Of a stretch of 64,000 bases of DNA, positions 61,289-64,000 are shown piece by piece. Each line of letters starts with the position of its first letter. Position 1 is the stretch's first letter. The stretch comes from Udaeobacter sp025935755 (GTDB taxonomy: Bacteria; Verrucomicrobiota; Verrucomicrobiia; Chthoniobacterales; UBA10450): the NCBI GenBank assembly GCA_036278715.1, contig DASUKN010000021.1:6339-70338 (forward strand), written 5' to 3'. The position numbers and the translations under genes are program-made. The notes under the pieces are model-generated. The model had not been told where the DNA came from and ran no database searches. It saw nothing but the letters and a program-made list of their open reading frames with translations.

Positions 61289-63364
61289 ATGGCGTGGCGG
61301 CGCAATGTAATGCGACGCGCGACCACCTGGCTCGCAGCTGTATTTGTCCTCTCGGGAACGGTGCGCGTGATCGCGCAACAGGACGACCCAAGCGAAATCT
61401 TTCTGAAAGCGTATCTTGCGGCACAACAGGGTGAGAAGCTTGAACATCAGGATCGATTCAAGACTGCTTTAGCTAAATACCGCTTCGCTGGCAGCCTGAT
61501 TGAGGAGCTGCGCCGATCACACTCACAGTGGCAGTCAGCCGTGGTGGAATATCGGGGCCGTAAGATCAGCGAAGCGATTTTGCGACTTCAAGAACGACTG
61601 ACGAGGCAAACCCGACTCAATGCGAGCGCAAGCCCGCTGCCGGATATTGCGCCCGCAGCGCCTGAGAGTGACGCCTGGTCGGAACCTGGCCCAGAAGCAC
61701 TAGCGCCTCAGCCTAACAACACCGTGACTGCCGCGTCCCCCGATGCTACAAACAAAACGGGCACAAAGAATTTGCGCGACAAAGTCGCTGAACTGCAAGC
61801 GGCCCTCGGCAAGGCACGTGGAGATCTGGAGAGCGCGCGAAAAGAAAAGGAAGTAGTCGATACGCGCTTGAAGGAAACGAATTCAAAGCTGGAGCGGGCT
61901 CAAAGCGATGTTGATGAAGCCAGGAAGACGGAGGCTCAAGCCCGCGATCAACTCGTTCAGCTTCAGGAGTCGATTAAGGCGTCCCAGGGTTTGGAAGGTA
62001 TCAAGGAACATCAACAATTGCGCGCTGAAGTTGAACAATTAAAAGGAGCTGTCGCCGCAGCCGATCAGGCGCGTGTCACTGCCGAAAAGCAAAGAGACGA
62101 CACTCAGGCCAGATTTGCCGAGGCAAGCAATCAGATTCTTGCGCTTGAGCATGAACGGGACGACGCGCTTTTCCAGTTGAAATCAGCTAAGGAATCGCAA
62201 CAGCGTTTTGAGTCGCTCGTCGCAGAGAAGAATGACTTGCAGCAGAAGCTGGCGACTGCGGAGGAGAAAATTAGAAAACTCAGCGAAGATGATCCGAAGA
62301 GCACCGAGAAACTGGTCGATCTGGAACGACAATTGGCACAGCTTCAACAGCAGCTTACCGAAACCGAAAACAGAAATCATTACCTGGCGGCTCGGGCTGC
62401 GGAACTCGACGTCGAACTGGAACACGCGGGCACAGAACTTCAGGCCGCTAAATTAGCCGGCGCGAATAACGAGGATTCATCGCAGCTTGTGCGAGAAAAC
62501 GAACTGCTGCGAAACATCGTCGTTCGTGAACGCCAGGAAGAAGCACGACGCGATGAGGCCAGGAAGCTGGTGTTCGCCGAGTTGGAGAGACTGAAGGTCC
62601 GTTCGGATCTGCTGAACAAAGAGATCGAATTTTTGGGCCAACCTATAACCAGGTTAACAGCCGACGAACTTGCTCTGTTCCGACAACCCGTCGTATCAGT
62701 CTCGAAAGAGAAACCCGGCGCACTGAAAATGAGCTTTATGTTCGAAAAGAAATCGACGGCAGAAGCTGGGAAATCGGACGCAGTGGCAACAGCACCTCCC
62801 AGCGCGTTGACGAAAGAATTTCAAGACATCGCGGCGTCGGCTCGAAAGAACGTTTTGCAGGGCAAATATCGAACCGCCGAAAAACAGTATCAGACGATGT
62901 TGGCGAAAGATCCCAACAATCTCGACGCTCTGTCGAATCTCGGGGTGGTTTACTTTCGAACGGGCAAGCTGCAATCGGCGGAATCAAACCTCGAGAAAGC
63001 CCTGACCGTTGCGCCGAATGATGCTTTCGTGCTCACTACTCTCGGGATCGTGCATTATCGCCAGTCCCGGTTCGATGAAGCGCTTAAGGAATTGAGAAAA
63101 GCAATCAAGATCAATCCGAACAGTGCAACCGCGCACAATTACCTCGGTATCACAGCCAGCCAAAAAGGACGGCAACAGGAGGCAGAAAGGGAAATGCTTC
63201 AGGCGATCGCCAAGGATCCGAATTATGCCGACGCGCACTTCAATCTCGCGGTCATTCTTATCACTGCGCACCCTTCGTCGAGGGAACTTGCCCGGGAACA
63301 TTACGCGCGCGCGACGGCGCTCGGCACGCAACCAAGTGCTTCTTTGGAAAGACTATTGCAGTAA
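61289..63364 (+). CDS. exported coiled-coil and TPR protein
   Basis: A 691-residue protein. The start at ATG 61289 puts a signal-like segment near the N terminus (TTWLAAVFVLSGTVRVIAQ); ATG 61310 is also possible and a TTG at 61244 opens the frame. An N-terminal helical region (residues ~35-110) is followed by a Pro/Ala linker and then a long coiled coil (about 160-470) with repeated LExARKEKE-type heptads. A Ser/Ala linker leads to three or four TPR units (about 510-684), including LSNLGVVYFRTGKLQSAESN and HNYLGITASQKGRQQEAERE. It is probably an envelope scaffold; no enzyme domain is present. Confidence 0.85.
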   Translation: MAWRRNVMRRATTWLAAVFVLSGTVRVIAQQDDPSEIFLKAYLAAQQGEKLEHQDRFKTALAKYRFAGSLIEELRRSHSQWQSAVVEYRGRKISEAILRLQERLTRQTRLNASASPLPDIAPAAPESDAWSEPGPEALAPQPNNTVTAASPDATNKTGTKNLRDKVAELQAALGKARGDLESARKEKEVVDTRLKETNSKLERAQSDVDEARKTEAQARDQLVQLQESIKASQGLEGIKEHQQLRAEVEQLKGAVAAADQARVTAEKQRDDTQARFAEASNQILALEHERDDALFQLKSAKESQQRFESLVAEKNDLQQKLATAEEKIRKLSEDDPKSTEKLVDLERQLAQLQQQLTETENRNHYLAARAAELDVELEHAGTELQAAKLAGANNEDSSQLVRENELLRNIVVRERQEEARRDEARKLVFAELERLKVRSDLLNKEIEFLGQPITRLTADELALFRQPVVSVSKEKPGALKMSFMFEKKSTAEAGKSDAVATAPPSALTKEFQDIAASARKNVLQGKYRTAEKQYQTMLAKDPNNLDALSNLGVVYFRTGKLQSAESNLEKALTVAPNDAFVLTTLGIVHYRQSRFDEALKELRKAIKINPNSATAHNYLGITASQKGRQQEAEREMLQAIAKDPNYADAHFNLAVILITAHPSSRELAREHYARATALGTQPSASLERLLQ

Positions 63365-63424
63365 CGGAAGACCGACCTGCAATCGATTTCGTAACGCCGA
63401 CCTCTGACCGTCTCATCGCAACCC

Positions 63425-64000
63425 GTGCAACCATTTCTCACGGCCAACTGGCGTTATTTGGCCATGCTGAATTATGTAGTCGATCCTCAGCTGGTCATAC
63501 CACTGGTCCCGGCAGGAACCGAACTCGATTTCGAAAACGGTGAGACTTTCCTCAGTGTCGTAGGGTTTCTATTTCTCGACACACGTCTGCTCGGTCTTCC
63601 AATTCCGCTGCACCGCGATTTCGAAGAAGTAAATCTGCGTTTCTATGTCCGCAGAAAATCGGCCGATACGTGGCGGCGCGGCGTGGTTTTCATCCGGGAA
63701 TTGGTGCCGCGTCCTGCAATCGCTCTCATAGCGCGGGCGTTTTATGGCGAAAACTACGTCGCCGTTCCGATGAAGCACGACATCGATCACGTAGGCGCAA
63801 GTCTGAAAGTGGAATACTCCTGGCGACGCCGCCGAAAATGGGAATCACTCAAAATGACAGCGACCGGCGAGGCGCAATCTGTTGTGGAAGGATCGCACGC
63901 CGAATTCATCACGGAACATTACTGGGGTTACACTGCTCTGCGCAGCGGCTGTAGCGAATATCGTGTTGAACACCCGCGCTGGAAGATTTGGAACGCGACC
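63425..64000 (+). CDS. DUF2071 (YqjF-like) protein, 3'-truncated by window edge
   Basis: The frame from GTG 63425 stays open to the last base and gives 192 residues. It opens FLTANWRYLAMLNYVVDPQL, followed by VIPLVPAGTELDFENGETFL, SVVGFLFLDTRLLG, then FEEVNLRFYVRR and a later EFITEHYWGYT. This is the pattern of the DUF2071/COG3361 family, acetoacetate-decarboxylase-like folds of unknown role. The family is usually ~230-250 residues, so a short C-terminal part is missing. It lies 60 bases after the TPR gene, possibly in the same transcript. Confidence 0.82.
   Translation, partial: MQPFLTANWRYLAMLNYVVDPQLVIPLVPAGTELDFENGETFLSVVGFLFLDTRLLGLPIPLHRDFEEVNLRFYVRRKSADTWRRGVVFIRELVPRPAIALIARAFYGENYVAVPMKHDIDHVGASLKVEYSWRRRRKWESLKMTATGEAQSVVEGSHAEFITEHYWGYTALRSGCSEYRVEHPRWKIWNAT

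Overview
This 64 kb window looks like a chromosomal segment of a verrucomicrobial bacterium, most likely from the soil Spartobacteria/Chthoniobacterales branch. The evidence is a Minf_1886-type protein confined to Verrucomicrobia and Planctomycetes, a TIGR03067-type protein, many short secreted Tyr/Gly-rich proteins with peptidoglycan-binding tails, a housekeeping sigma factor next to dnaG, and many palindromic repeats. There is no prophage, CRISPR array or plasmid module. This assignment is an inference from gene families and has not been tested phylogenetically.

Layout. 1-9 kb: the 3' part of lon, small conserved proteins, a secreted Asp-box protein with two C-terminal repeats, and two secreted peptidoglycan-binding proteins. 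9-19 kb: a double M16 protease, DUF1844 protein, GNAT acetyltransferase, a probable frameshifted small gene, an MCE lipid transporter operon (mlaE-mlaF-mlaD), a secreted isoaspartyl peptidase and a dolichyl-phosphate-type glycosyltransferase. 19-24 kb: a giant Lhr helicase. 24-31 kb, mostly on the minus strand: rplT-pheS-pheT, then a 6S RNA that no protein ORF explains, then carA. 30-36 kb: a zinc-ribbon rhomboid protease divergent from a CHASE2 adenylate cyclase, mpl, and a RAYT transposase flanked by its inverted REPs. 36-41 kb: secretin, small peptidoglycan-binding protein and GspE/PilB ATPase. 41-49 kb: rpe, the rod-shape cluster mreB-mreC-mreD-mrdA, RNase E/G and an outer-membrane barrel. 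49-57 kb: thiH-thiS, NfeD-type protease, dnaG, rpoD and two small accessory genes. 57-64 kb: ribD, tRNA-Arg(TCG), a TonB receptor, tRNA-His(GTG), a coiled-coil/TPR protein and a partial DUF2071 gene.

Most genes are housekeeping. The unusual layer is repeat DNA. Several families of roughly 50-165 bp palindromic elements lie between genes, and some lie inside essential or conserved genes without breaking the frame: three in lhr and one in pheT. Others start with TGTAG exactly over the stop codons of carA and mpl. The RAYT gene beside mpl, itself apparently decaying, is the obvious candidate for one mobilising activity.

Functional links visible in the window: cell-wall growth and recycling (mre/mrd cluster, mpl, peptidoglycan-binding proteins), envelope lipid transport (mla), protein export or pilus machinery (secretin plus ATPase), transcription control (rpoD, 6S RNA), and translation (pheST, rplT, two tRNAs).
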